The position numbers and the translations under genes are program-made. Below are positions 1 to 12,159 of a stretch of DNA of 64,000 bases, one piece after another (the first letter of the stretch is position 1; every line of letters begins with the position of its first letter). The notes under the pieces are model-generated. The model made no database searches. It was given only the letters and a program-made list of their open reading frames with translations, and had not been told where the DNA came from. The stretch comes from Blattamonas nauphoetae (lineage: Eukaryota; Preaxostyla; Oxymonadida), in assembly GCA_033064195.1 (NCBI GenBank), contig JARBJD010000087.1, positions 1-64,000 on the forward strand. The letters run 5' to 3'.

Positions 1-2015
1 CCCACCATCGCCCTCCATCGCCACCAAACACCCACTTCGCCCCATCGCCACCAAACACCCACTTCGCTCCCCATCACCACCAAACACTCCACTTCGCTCC
101 CCATCACCACCAAACACTCCACTTCGCTCCCGATCGTTACCAACCACTCACCATCGCCTCCATGGCCACGAAACACCCCACTTCGCCCCATCGCCACCAA
201 ACACCCACTTCGCTCCCCATCACCAAACACCCACTTCGCCCCATCGCCACCAAACACTCCACTTCGCTCCCCATCGCCACCAAACACCTTTACCGCTCCC
301 CATCGCCACCAAACACTCCACTTCGCTCCCCATCACCACCAAACACTCCACTTCGCTCCCCATCGCCACCAAACACTCCACTTCGCTCCCCATCGCCACC
401 AAACATTCACCATCGCCCTCCATCGCCACCAAACATTCACTATCGCTCTCCATCGCCACCAAACACTCCACTTCGCTCCCCATCGCCACCAAACACTCCA
501 CTTCGCTCCCCATCACCACCAAACACTCCACTTCGCTCCCCATCGCCACCAAACACTCCACTTCGCTCCCCATCACCACCAAACACCCACTTCGCCCCAT
601 CACCACCAAACACCCACTTCGCCCTGATCGCCACCAACCACCCACCATCGCTCATCACCACCGAACACCCACTTCTGCCCCATCGCCACCAAACACTCCA
701 CTTCGCTCCCCATCACCACCAAACACTCCACTTCGCTCCCCATCACCACCAAACACTCCACTTCGCCCCCATCGCCACCAAACATTACCCATCGCCTCCA
801 TCGCCACCAAACACTCACCATCGCTCTCCCATCGCCACCAAACACTCCACTTCGCTCCCCATCGCCACCAAACACTCCACTTCGCTCCCCATCACCACCA
901 AACACTCCACTTCGCTCCCCATCGCCACCAAACATTACCCATCGCTCTCCATCGCCACCAAACACTCACCATCGCTCTCCATGGCCACGAAACACTCCAC
1001 TTCGCTCCCCATCGCCACCAAACACTCCACTTCGCTCCCCATCGCCACCAAACACTCCACTTCGCTCCCCATCACCACCAAACACTCCACTTCGCTCCCC
1101 ATCGCCACCAAACATTACCCATCGCTCTCCATCGCCACCAAACACTCCACTTCGCTCCCCATCGCCACCAAACATTCACCATCGCCCTCCATCGCCACCA
1201 AACATTACCCATCGCTCTCCATCACCACCAAACACTCCACTTCGCTCCCCATCGCCACCAAACATTCACCATCGCCCTCCATCGCCACCAAACATTACCC
1301 ATCGCTCTCCATCACCACCAAACACTCCACTTCGCTCCCCATCGCCACCAAACTTTCACCATCGCCCTCCATCGCCACCAAACATTACCCATCGCTCTCC
1401 ATCACCACCAAACACTCCACTTCGCTCCCGATCGTTACCAACCACTCACCATCGCTCTCCATGGCCACGAAACACTCCACTTCGCTCCCCATCGCCACCA
1501 AACACTCCACTTCGCTCCCCATCACCACCAAACACTCCACTTCGCTCCCCATCACCACCAAACACTCCACTTCGCTCCCCATCACCACCAAACACTCCAC
1601 TTCGCTCCCCATCACCACCAAACATTACCCATCGCTCTCCATCGCCACCAAACACTCCACTTCGCTCCCCATCGCCACCAAACATTACCCATCGCTCTCC
1701 ATCGCCACCAAACACTCCACTTCGCTCCCCATCGCCACCAAACACTCCACTTCGCTCCCCATCGCCACCATACATTACCCATCGCTCTCCATCGCCACCA
1801 AACACTCCACTTCGCTCCCCATCGCCACCAAACACTCCACTTCGCTCCCCATCGCCACCAAACACTCACTATCGCTCTCCATCGCCACCAAACACTCCAC
1901 TTCGCTCTCCATCGCCACAAAACACTCCACTTCGCTCCCCATCGCCACCAAACACTCACTATCGCTCTCCATCGCCACCAAACACTCCACTTCGCTCTCC
2001 ATCGCCACAAAACTC
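1..2015. repeat. 30-bp minisatellite array
   Basis: Tandem array of about 65 units of 30 bp built on a core reading ATCGCCACCAAACAC followed by a variable half (CTCCACTTCGCTCCC, ATTACCCATCGCTCTCC or TTCACCATCGCCCTCC types). From about 830 on, every 60-base line holds two units in exact register; the first 800 bases include a few shorter units. Between 1141 and 1410 three unit types alternate as a 90-bp higher-order repeat. A block containing the variants GATCGTTACC and CATGGCCACG occurs near 130-170 and again near 1428-1470, so larger segments were copied too. The unit is a multiple of three, so long open frames arise by default on both strands. Left edge lies off the window. Confidence 0.95.
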
Positions 2016-2490
2016 TCGTCAACCCCCGTATACTCTCTCAACTCGACTTCCCGGTTTCTCCTCGTCCTCCCCTCCACCTTCTCGCTTCTACACCCGACAC
2101 TGTTGTCCTCCCTGGTCAATCAAGCGTCCCCCTTCGTCCTCACTCGTCCTTCAATCACTTCCTTTGTCTTCCCTTGTCCTCCAACCATCTCCCTTGTCCC
2201 TCAACTAACCCCAAATCTCCTTCACAACACTCCAAAGTCATTTTTCATTCCTCATCCTTGAAGTCACTTTCATATCTCCAAATCACTAACAATCTTAATT
2301 GAATCTTGATGATATCCTTCTCGTTTCCTCTCAGCATCAAAACTTTCTCACAAAAAACAAAACGAGTGTAGTGAGGACGATAGTTGAGAGAACATCGCCA
2401 ACCGTGAAAAGATCTACCCATCAATTGTTTTTTTCTCAGTCTGATTAGACTTCTGGCGGGAAGATTTTGAAAAAAAACACTTATAAGCAG
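2016..2490. other. Intergenic spacer, nothing recognised
   Basis: Pyrimidine-rich sequence leaving the minisatellite, then AT-rich DNA. I see no gene, RNA or repeat here. Confidence 0.5.
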
Positions 2491-2898
2491 CTATTTGAGG
2501 TGTGAAAGAGTAGTTGGAGAGAGACAGGAAAAATTGAAAAAAAGAATGGCGACGGTTGGTTTCGATGTAGGCTCGAACTTTTCTATGATGTCAAAAATAT
2601 TAACCCACCTGCTTGATGCTGAAACTTGTTTGAGTGAATTTTTCCGATTCGCCTCCACAACCTCGCGAAGCCTTTGCCGCAATCCCTGGTTCCTTGGTCG
2701 CCCTGGAGGCGATCTGATGTCAATATTGAAATCTCTTCGCCGAAATTGTTTGTATAAACGTTGAATTGTCCGCCGTTTTGGTCCGGAACGGCCAAAGGTA
2801 TTTCTTCCTTCTAATAAACATCGTTTTGTTGAAAGTCCTCTTTTGAAGCAACTGAGAATGTGGGTTCGGTTTTGAATGTGTTTTTGTGCCTTGACCAT
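2491..2898 (-). mobile_element. Mariner-type transposase, N-terminal fragment
   Basis: A 135-codon frame on the minus strand. Its first ~85 residues look like the paired-type helix-turn-helix DNA-binding region of Tc1/mariner transposases: KRGLSTKRCLLEGRNTFGR, then RTIQRLYKQFRRRDFN and a GRPR hinge. The similarity stops around SLKQVSASSR and no DDE catalytic domain follows in any frame, so this is only a 5' remnant of a dead element. It is unlike the transposase at 53784, which shares only general family features. No terminal repeats were found around it. It could alternatively be a host gene built on such a domain, but its short length argues against that. Confidence 0.5.
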
Positions 2899-4028
2899 CC
2901 GATCAGACTCATAAGAAAAAACAGTCTGTCAACTCCACTTGATCGAGCCTTTCTCTCGATTCATCACATCGTGTATTGAAAAGAAAATCAGCTCAAATTA
3001 TGTGTCCACACAAGTGATTTCTCTATTGGAACTCCTGGGTGTCATTTTTTGTGTTTTTCACTTTCTTAGGTTTTTTCAGACCATTCTCTCGAAAGATCAC
3101 CATTAAACATCAAAAACCGTCACAGTCACATCTGCCGATATCATGACGCTTTTTCACAATCAAAAAGTGGATATTGACACAATTCATGCTGAATAAAGAG
3201 TCGATACCAGACCAATCCTCATTTTTGATATCAATCAGTATTTCATGCACAAAGATGTCTTTTTCGTTTGTTTTATTTCAATTTTTTTATCACGATCATC
3301 CTTCAAACGATCTGTTTCAGCGAGAAAACGACCATCCTGTTTTTCCCAAAGTTCTCATTCCATTGGAATGGAAACCAAGTCACATCGTCAATTCGTGTTG
3401 AAAAGAGCTTCAGACTTCAGGATGTTGAGAAGACAGTGTTGCACACTCATCAGTAAATGTCCATTTTCCCGTTTTCATGCACCCGGATCCTGTTGTTTCA
3501 CTAACAATTTTTTATCACTTGATTATATTCCCAGCCACCTTAGAATTTCTTCATTTGTGGAAAAAGGTCAAAACTATGAAAGATTATACAATTGGTGGGC
3601 CTCTGTGGAGGCGCCAGGATTTAGTGCCACCCCTATAGCTCAAATGTTTGAATAGACTCCACTCGGAAGATTTTGAAGGACGAGAGACTCTCTTTGAAAT
3701 GGCGGATTCTTTCTGGAGAGGTGGCCTGTAAATTGGACTGGACGGTGCCAGCGTTGGACCGGACGATTGACTTCGATTGGACGCTCTTTTCTGTTCTTGC
3801 CCATTTCATCCACATTCCACTTCTTCACTCTTTTTCACAACAAAATGAGTAAAATACTACAAGAGACGGTGAAATGGGGAGATTTAGATCAAATTTTGAG
3901 ACAATCGACGGTCAGCATGATCCACCCACCATTGGACGCTGTTGGTCCAACCGGACGCAGTTGGAGTTACTCCTGTTCTGAGTTCTCCGCAATTACTTCA
4001 TCATCCATCCTGAGTTTTTAAGGATTCG
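2899..4028. other. Intergenic region, nothing recognised
   Basis: AT-rich sequence with only short overlapping frames in several phases and no recognisable protein, RNA or repeat. It includes the upstream region of the transporter gene at 4097. Confidence 0.45.
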
Positions 4029-4096
4029 AGTTTTGTTGATGGAGTGATGCAGATCCACCCTTAGACTGTTTACAATTAATCGAAATCAAATTTGAG

Positions 4097-7000
4097 ATGG
4101 AAGATATCAAACACCCTAAATCTCAAAATGAAATTATTCGCACTGAACAGTCGCTGGATGGAACTGATGTTGTGGTCATCAAGCCGCGAAAGAACCTGGA
4201 AGACCACCACAACTTTTGCTTCAATCTGTTCTACTTCTTCTATTACCCGTTCGTGTGCCGTTGCCGACCGATCACAAATGAGGATATCTTTGAATGTGGG
4301 AAGAAAGACAAGGTTTCATACAACGTTGCGCGGAGTGGACAGCGGTGGATCAAAAAGCAGGAAGAGTATCTGCGCACTCGAGCCGAATGGGACCTGTCGG
4401 AACACCCGCCCACCGAGTCTGCTTTTCCCCCCTTTATCGTTTCAGGAAGCCACCGAAGAGACCAAGCATCTTCAGCTACATTCTGTTCGAAGTGTCGAAG
4501 AGATCACTCCTTGTGAACATTGTGTGGTATCTCGTGAGGTATGTGGTGTCTCGTTGAGACTGTCCCAGCACTGCACTGTACCTGATCATGCCGCTGATCA
4601 TGAAGCTGCTGCTGCAGGACATCGCAAACAAAGACACGAATCCCACATTCCCTTTTGCTTCTGGAATTGTTCAGATTGTGGTTCCGTACATTCAGGGCCT
4701 CGCTGATGGAGTGGTGTATCGGCTCTTCTTCCATCGAACGCTGTCGGTGCGAGGGCTGTTGAGCTCGTTCATCTTCAACAAGACGATGAAGCTGAACCTG
4801 AACACTCAGGGAGAAGTGGACTCGGGGCGTCTTCTGTCGCTGATCACGGCGGACACGCGGAATGTGGGGGATCTTTACTGGCAGATCTACTTCGTGCTGC
4901 TGCTGCCGATCCAAATCATCGTCCCATTAGTCTTCGTTCTCATCGACTTTGGGGCGACAGCTCTGATCTCGATTGCTGTGTGGCTGGTGCTGATGCCGGT
5001 GTCGATGGTGGCGACGATGATGATGGGAGTGGCGATGCAGAAGTACCTCGGGTCGAACGACGAGCGGAACAAGATGATCAACGAGACGCTGCAGGGAATG
5101 CGAGTTGTGAAATATTCTGGTCTGGAAGATGTGTTCATCAGGCGGATTGAAGACAAGCGGAAGATGCAGGTTCGAGGGTCTGTGGGGATGGCGACTTGGC
5201 TGTTCATGTCGTCTGCGATCATCCGCAGCATCCCGGCCTCTGTGAACATTTCGGTGATGTTCCTGCTGGTTGCGACTCGGGGGCTGGCTGAATCGGAGTT
5301 TGCGGTGTTCGTCATGCCCAACCTGGGTTTCCTGACGCTGATGACACGGGAGGCCACCCAACTTCCGTACTACATGCAATTCTGGCAGATGACGGCGATC
5401 TCGGCAGGACGTATCCGAGACTTCCTCCTTCTGCCAGAAATGAAGATTGAGGAACGAGCAGCACCTTCCGACGCATCGCTGTCGATCACAATCGAAGGAG
5501 GGGAGTTCAGATGGGGAGAGGCACCTGATGTTCCTCTCACCGAAGCAGAACAAGGAGAGCTTGAAGCAAAGCGGAAAGAGGAAGCGAAGAAAGCGAAACA
5601 GGACAAAGCGAAGACAGCCACAGTGGAACAAACTGAGATGGTTGTGGATGATCGAACAGAGTCACCCAAACAGCCCACCACTCCCTCCTCCTCGCCCTCT
5701 CCCTCGTCCAAGAAACCTCGTGTCTCTGTGCTGACCGACGTGTGCCTCCAAATCCCAACAGGCTCACTGACGATGGTTGTGGGAGGTGTCGGAAGTGGGA
5801 AGTCGTCGCTGGCAGCTGCAATCACTGGGGACGTGGAGCGCGTGAACGGAACAGTGTGCGTGAGAGGGTCAGTTGCGTTCTGCCCTCAGATTGCGTGGAT
5901 CAACAACAGCACTGTTCGCGGGAACATCGTGTTTGGGATGCCGTTCGACGAAGCGAAGTACGCCGAGGTGATCCGTGTGTGTGCGCTGGAGAAAGACCTG
6001 CAGACGCTGGCGGCAGGAGACTCAACAGCGATTGGGGAGAAGGGGGTGAACCTGAGTGGAGGGCAGAAGGCACGCATCCAGCTTGCGCGTGCGGTGTATT
6101 CGGACAGAGACATTGTGGTGCTGGACGACCCGCTCTCGGCTGTGGACGCGCATGTTGGGCGGATGCTGATGGACGAATGCATTTTGGGGAGACTGAAGGG
6201 AAAGACGATTGTGCTGATGACGAATCAGATCCAATTTTTGGACAGAGCGGACAAGGTGGTGGCGTTGAAGGACGGACAGATTGTTGGACAGGGGCGATAC
6301 GAGGAACTGAGAGAGCAGGGGATCAATTTTGATGAATTCATCATCCAGAAGGAAAAGAAAGAGAAGAAAAAAGAGAAGGAGAAGAAAGCAGCCACTCAGC
6401 ATGAAGAAATCAAAGCAGACTCAACATCTGTCACGACACAAGAAGAGGAACAGATCAAGAAACCCGAACCAGCTCTTGCTCCCCAAGAAGATGCGGAGAA
6501 CACCTCAACCAGTGCGGATCTACTCGCAAATGCTGACGAGCACGACACCGACTCGACCAACCAATCGTCGTGCACACCATCACCCACACTCTCCAACACA
6601 GCCTCGCCGTTCGAAGACAAAGAGAAGGCGGAGAAAGCGGCTCGGCAGATGATGACGGAGGAAGAGCAGTCGACGGGTGCGATCTCGTTGAAAACGTACT
6701 TCCGACTGATCGCAACGATGATGCCTGTCTGGGTGCTTCCCTTCGCCATGCTCTTCGGGATCGTTGTTGAGGGTGTCACACTCTTCCAAAATTACTGGCT
6801 GGGCGTCGTTCCCGAACCAACGATGTTCGCCCCTCTCACGTTCCACTGGAAACTGGGCGTGTACGGGCTGTTGACCGTTCTGTCCATGATCCTGCTGATG
6901 CTGTACGCGTGTGTCGTCGGCTGCTCGACGCACCGCTCGAACCGAATGATCCACGACAAGCTGCTTCGCCACGTGATGCACTGCCCGGTCTCGTTCTTCG

Positions 7001-8472
7001 ACACAACCCCGCTCGGGCGCGTGATCAACCGCTTTGGAGGGGACATCGCACAGACCGACATGAACCTGGTGGTTCTGCTGTACGACGTGTATCTGCTGGT
7101 CGTCGGGTTCGTGGGGCAGATCGTGATCATCGCGATTTCCACGCCGTCGTTCCTTGCGATCGGCCTTCCTGTGCTTCTTCTGTTCGGCGTGATTCTTGTG
7201 CTGTATTCTCGAGCAGCGAGAGATCTGCAGCGACTCGACTCGATCTCGCGTTCTCCCGTCGTGTCGATCTTCTCGGAAGTGATCAACGGCGCGGGTCTCT
7301 CCACGATCCGGGCTTTCCATCAGGAAGACCGATGGAAGAAGCGGTTTGAAGAGAAGGTGGACGAGTGGTCGGTGCGGACTCTTCTTTATTACGAAGGGAA
7401 GACGTGGGGGACGACATACACGTCACTGATTGCGACGATCTATGTGGCTGGCGTGGTGATCCTGGGCTGGTTCTTGATGAGCCCTCCGCAGCTGTCCGTC
7501 GCGCTCACGTCGTCGCTCAACTTCAACATGCTCGGGATCTTCCTCGTGATGCAGTTCGTCGACCTCGACTCGAAGATGACGTGCTTCGAGCGTGTGCAGT
7601 TCTATTCAACCAACCTTCCTCAGGAAACATCAGCAAGCTCTGTCTCTCCGCCTCCGGAATGGCCATCTGTTGGGAACGTCAATTTTGAGAACGTGACGTT
7701 CCGATACCGACCAGGTCTGCCTTTCGTGCTGCAGAATGTTTCGTTCGCTGTGAAGGGCGGGGAGACGATTGGAGTGTGTGGGAGGACAGGAGCTGGGAAG
7801 TCGTCTCTTCTGTTTGCGCTCTTCCGACTGATCGAACTTGACCCAGCACTCTCCCCTCTCTCGATCGACGTGGACACCGGCATGCCTGTCCCTATCGATC
7901 CCAACGAGGAGCCGAACTCAGGACGAGTTGTGATCGACGATGTGGATATCTCCAAAGTCCAAATCCAACGTGTTCGCCGCTCCATTGCGATTATCCCGCA
8001 AGACCCCACTCTCTTCACTGGAACTGTGCGATACAACCTCGACATTGCGGGGCAGTGCACCGACGACCGCATTTGGGAGGTGCTGGAGATGGTTGAGATG
8101 CGGTCTGTGGTGGCGTCGATGGCGGCAGGGCTGGACTCGGAAGTGGCTGAGGGTGGAAGCAACTTCTCGGCGGGACAGCGACAACTGCTGTGCTTTGGGA
8201 GGGCGATTCTGAACAACTGTCGGATCGTTGTGCTGGACGAAGCGACAGCAAGCGTTGATGTTGAAACAGATGCGAAGATCCAACGAACAATCCGAGAACA
8301 GTTCGGAGACAAGACTGTGCTTGTGATTGCTCACCGGCTGAACACGATTCTGGACTCGGATCGGATTCTGGTGATGGACAAGGGGACAGTTGCCGAGTTC
8401 GACACGCCCGAGAATCTGAAGGCGAATCCCGACTCCACCTTCAATGGACTCCTCCACAGCCTCACCCACTAA
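4097..8472 (+). CDS. ABC transporter, ABCC/MRP type (left copy)
   Basis: Full-length ABC exporter of the multidrug-resistance-associated (ABCC) class, expected to pump organic anions or conjugates across a membrane using ATP. Spliced model 4097-4395, 4446-4538, 4569-8472 gives 1431 residues; the 30-nt second intron has GTATGT/CCCAG. The order is TMD1, NBD1, charged linker, TMD2, NBD2. NBD1 shows Walker A GGVGSGKSS, Q-loop FCPQIAW, signature LSGGQKARIQLARA and Walker B IVVLDDPLSAVD. NBD2 shows Walker A GRTGAGKSS, signature FSAGQRQLL (departing from LSGGQ), Walker B IVVLDEATASVD and the H-loop IAHRLNT. No TMD0 is present, so it is a short ABCC. Substrate cannot be told. Codon use is GC-richer than the flanks, as in neighbouring host genes. 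Confidence 0.93.
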
Positions 8473-10548
8473 CCTCCCAACAAAGAATCACCTCATCATA
8501 AACCGTCTGATCTCTCCTGCGCGTATGGAGAGCTATTGACCCAAAGACGAATTCTTTCTTCAATACTCTCATTTTACCGTATTTTTGTGTAAACTCTCAA
8601 TTTCAAACGTATTCTGTGATGTTTTATCGGGTATTTTTTCTGAATAGAGGGGTTTTAAAGTGTTTGCATGTGTTTTTCTAATGGGTCGGATCCTCCTCCA
8701 ATCTCAATGAGCTGTGATGATCGAACTTCATCCAATCCAATGGCATGAAGCAATTACTTTCAGTTGGATTTCGTTTGTATTGAAGAGATTCTCCTTGAAT
8801 TACTGTCATTGGAAGACAAAGAAACAGGTTTCTCAACAAGGAGTGAACATTTTTTGTAAAATATCACCACTTGCAGATCAATGAAGATAGAAGACATGAT
8901 CCCCCTCTCTCCCTTCTCAACCCGAAGTAACAAAAACATTTCATCATCGCCCCCAATCGCGAATCTCAACCAGAACCTCTTCATCCTTCAATTCAGAACC
9001 CAAAAACTCAATAATTATAGAGAAACTTGAATTATATCCCGGTTTGAATTATTTCACACATCTATAACATAAAACAACTGTTGGATCATGGTCAGACTGA
9101 ATATTTGTGGTGTCTCCTTAGTTTAAACCCAGAACATAATAGTGAATCAAACACTAATTCTTACAGTGCTCTGATAAACCCAGTTTGATAGTTCAGTCAC
9201 GGACAAAAGTTGTCGTCATCATCTCTAGGCGTTTATCGACAGTCACTTTTTTCTGATTTTTCCCAATTCATAACACAACAATGAATTCCAACCATTTTTG
9301 AAATAAAGAAGAAAAAGAGTCTTGTGAAGTGAAAACCAAGGAGAGTGTTTGATGTGATTCAGGAGGTCGATCTTATGGCGGCCTCCACAACCCCTCTTCT
9401 GTTCACACTCTGGATCTCTCAAACTCTCGTTCTGCTCTCGATAACAAAGATTCACTTTTCATCCGAATAGTTGATGATAGATGGGGCTTCAACGAAGTTT
9501 GGTGAAACCGTCACCATCCTGTCTTCTCTACAACTCGTCAAATTATGTGATTGGTTGATTCAGTGTTGGATTTTGTGAGATGGACGGAGGACTTTTCCAA
9601 ATCATAAGCTTGTGGCGAATGAAATGGTTGATATTCCACGGAGAAGGGGCCACTGATAAATCGAAGTGAGATATAATCTTTGATCCTTGATGTTGTGACT
9701 GATGGTAGAATATCCAATTCTGTAATTTTGACAATATCAAAGAAGTGGTTTAGTGTGATGTGACCAAAAGTTTTTTCAAGCTTGTCAAAATTGAGGAAGT
9801 CTGTGATATTCAAACTGTTGCGTAGATGGATTTGGTCGCGAACTGTCGCACCAACGAAGTGAGGACTTTCATAAATTTCAGAAACGAACGCATCTTGGGT
9901 GTTGTGTCTGTTCTGAGCGCTGGGGAACAAAACTGTTGGATTTTACCTATTATTTATCCGAAGTCCTGAACCATGACGGATTTTTTGTTGTTTCCGCGCT
10001 GTCTTCCCTTCTCTCAACTCAACCATGCCGCGATGCCTCAAAAATTACATTTGTGTTTGATCTCGGACCCTATTTTAGGAACAAGACATTCTGATGCTTC
10101 CTTCTTCATAACTTGTCAGATACTCATCCAAACCTCACAATGTTAGTCGTCTTCGACCATGAAGGGTATGGCAAATTACAAGTGGATTCCTCTTTTGGCT
10201 ATCTCACGAATAAAGAGAGAGATCAATGACATTTCGGATTTTTTTGCCTGTGAATACTGGACTGTCATGATCCTCTATCTTCTTCGATCTGAGATGAGAG
10301 TAGATTCGTTAGGGTGAAACTGTCATTCCAAACTTCTCCTAAACTGTCGCAGAGAGAGAGGCACCTGAGATAATGGTGCTTTTTCAGATACCGAAGGTGA
10401 AAAAAGGAAGGAAAACCTCGAACTTATGACTGTATCGCGTGGCAAAGCGGTCCCGACCTTATGGGATTCATTACTGTTGTTTTCTCTTCTGTTTTGAAAA
10501 AGTGATGAGAATCAGAGCAAAAGTCAATAAAAAAAGCTTGAATTCAGA
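8473..10548. other. 3' flank of left transporter, one weak ORF
   Basis: AT-rich DNA without a recognised gene. The only sizeable frame is a 130-codon ORF at 9538-9930 on the minus strand (copy at 16157-16549 plus). Its composition is protein-like, but I recognise no domain, and its conservation between the arms only reflects the palindrome. Treat as possible hypothetical gene or exon, not as a call. Confidence 0.35.
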
Positions 10549-10620
10549 ACCTCTTTGTTCAATTGGTAGTACGGTAGCCTGTCGAGTTGAGGGTTCTGGG
10601 TTCGATTCCCGGAAAAGGTG
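10549..10620 (+). pseudogene. tRNA-Asp(GTC)-like remnant, left arm
   Basis: A 72-nt segment with a perfect B box (GGTTCGATTCC), a fair A box, and a T stem CTGGG/CCCGG. The acceptor arms ACCTCTT/AAAAGGT pair at six of seven positions. The best anticodon loop reads CTGTCGA (GTC, Asp), but its stem has one mismatch and two wobbles, and the D stem is also imperfect. No T run lies right after it. It is more likely a decayed tRNA or tRNA-derived sequence than a working gene, though it could still recruit Pol III. Confidence 0.5.
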
Positions 10621-10854
10621 AAAAATGTGGAAATTTTGTGTTCCTCAATGTATTTATACATATTTCACGGGCAAAATGGTGCCCTCTCGGCAAATGCACA
10701 GACGGATCTGAAGGTTGTGTGAGAGAAGGACAATTCGGAAGATTGTCCCCGGGGTTCATGTCGGCATCACTTAACTGTGACCGTCAATCATACCCACCTC
10801 ACACTTATTCCTTCCGAAAAGTCGCTACCGCTTGTCGCTGAGAAGGATCGTGAG

Positions 10855-11121
10855 AGAAGGCGCTCCAAAGGATTCTCAAAGTCTCGTTTGTTGAGGGCGT
10901 TTTGAACGGTGGAGTAGTTCACTGCGAACAGGTTCTGTTGAAATCTAAAGTATGAGAGCTTCCGACTCTCAATGAGACACCATGAATCAACAATGAACTG
11001 TTGGAAGAGACGTCCTCCAAGATGGACGAAAATGTGACACCGTCACCACAACATTCACAGATCATTCTCAAACCTGGAACTCCACAATCACCATTCCAGT
11101 GTGAGTTTTTAATTTGATATT
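10855..11121. other. Start of palindrome centre, nothing recognised
   Basis: Single-copy spacer between the left arm and the transposase frame. No terminal inverted repeat could be identified by eye. Confidence 0.4.
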
Positions 11122-12159
11122 TTGTTCTTTCTCTTTTTAAGATTACGACACTCAGCTGGAAGTTTCATTGGATTCCCGTCACCAAGTTTCACCATCAATT
11201 CTCCCATCTCGTCACTAAACTCATTGACAGATTCGAGATCACTTTTTTCAACACCTCAATCTTCACAATTGTCACGATCATCTGTTGATATTTGGTCAGC
11301 TTCGCCCACTCTCAGGCCTCAAAAGCGAGAATCTTCGACTTCCATTGCGTCTATTGGTGAGTTCAAAAACAAACAAAGACAAGTCTTTCTGTCAGCAAAA
11401 CCAATTGTGCCAATTCCAGAAACTGGAGGAATCATTTGGTCGAAGTTTAACGATGCAAACTTGTGGAAACAACTCAGATTGGAGAAAGATACTCTTCTTC
11501 ATCTCTCAGCTCTCATCCAATCGAACAGTCCAGAATACAATCATCCAGGACCAAAGGGGAAACTCACTCTCAAAGATGAATTAGTCGTTTATCTTGAATG
11601 GTTGAGCTCAACAGTTAAAATCAATCGACTGGCATCGGCATTGGGAATCAGTTCAAATCTCGCATCTAAAGCAATTCTACACATTCGACCTCTCCTGTTC
11701 ACTGTCCTCCAGGAACGATATTCTGTACCGCCTCGCCCAACTCCAAATTTTCAAGTCAATTGCCCTTTCACCGCACTTTACATTGATGCAACAACTATTG
11801 TTGTCCCCAGACCATTGACCGATTTTGAAGAGAAGAAAGTACTTTGGGAAGGTCATCATTATTGTGATGCGATGAAGGCTCAAGTGTGTGTTGAAGCCAA
11901 ACCACCCTCCAAAGCGCTCTTCGTTTCTGATTGTGTTACTGGCTCAATCCACGATGTTGCTCTACTAAAAAAGACAGTCCAACCGATCGAACAATTTCTG
12001 ACCATGACAGACCAGGAAAAAGAGCTCTATCTACAAGACTTTGAGAATGATTATGATCAAAGAACATCAGGATTTGATGGAATCTTTGATATTTCTGATT
12101 CTGACGAAAATATTCGTCACGATTCACAACACACACTTTCTTTTTCTCTATTTTGTTGA
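11122..12159 (+). mobile_element. PIF/Harbinger-like transposase (DDE_Tnp_4 type), partial
   Basis: A 345-codon frame. After a low-complexity Ser/Thr-rich start (~110 residues) it has a helix-turn-helix region (LASALGISSNLASKAI), then the start of a DDE_4-type catalytic core. The first acidic site is in LYIDATTIVV, followed by WEGHHYCDAMKAQVCVEA and the second acidic site in GSIHDVALLKK. The usual third-acid motif is not visible in the frame or downstream, so the copy looks truncated or its 3' part is in an unrecognised exon. A possible intron near 11354-11399 (GTGAGT to TGTCAG) would shorten the N-terminal part. It lies in the palindrome centre, single copy. Confidence 0.65.

Larger units (their letters stand above)
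4029..10854 (+). repeat. Left arm of giant palindrome
   Basis: Inverted copy of 15234-22065. Positions pair such that left plus right coordinate equals 26087-26091, the small drift reflecting single indels. The core from about 4090 to 10854 is nearly identical; I found only about six differences by eye. These include a serine codon present only in the right copy (near 5700 against 20400), one extra base in a G/C run (7406-7410 against 18677-18682), and substitutions near 4106, 6463 and 9122. The inner edge is sharp, after GGATCGTGAG. The outer ~70 bp (4029-4096) are clearly more diverged. The arm contains the transporter gene, its 3' flank and a tRNA-like remnant. Confidence 0.93.

Noticed and set aside
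1-2015. CRISPR-like array
   Set aside because: Units are contiguous 30-bp repeats with no unique spacers, in a eukaryotic context.
162-2261. 699-codon open frame with a 10-residue repeat
   Set aside because: It is the minisatellite translated; the unit length is a multiple of three, several other frames are open too, and there is no domain, start context or unique sequence apart from the last ~80 codons.
6580-7320. 246-codon antisense frame opposite the transporter (and copies on the right arm)
   Set aside because: His/Arg/Asp-rich composition typical of an antisense shadow of a GC-rich gene; no domain.
9538-9930. 130-codon ORF in both palindrome arms as a gene
   Set aside because: Conservation between arms is explained by the palindrome, and no domain or splice partner was found.
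10549-10620. Functional tRNA-Asp gene
   Set aside because: D and anticodon stems are poorly paired and there is no adjacent T run; recorded as tRNA-like remnant.
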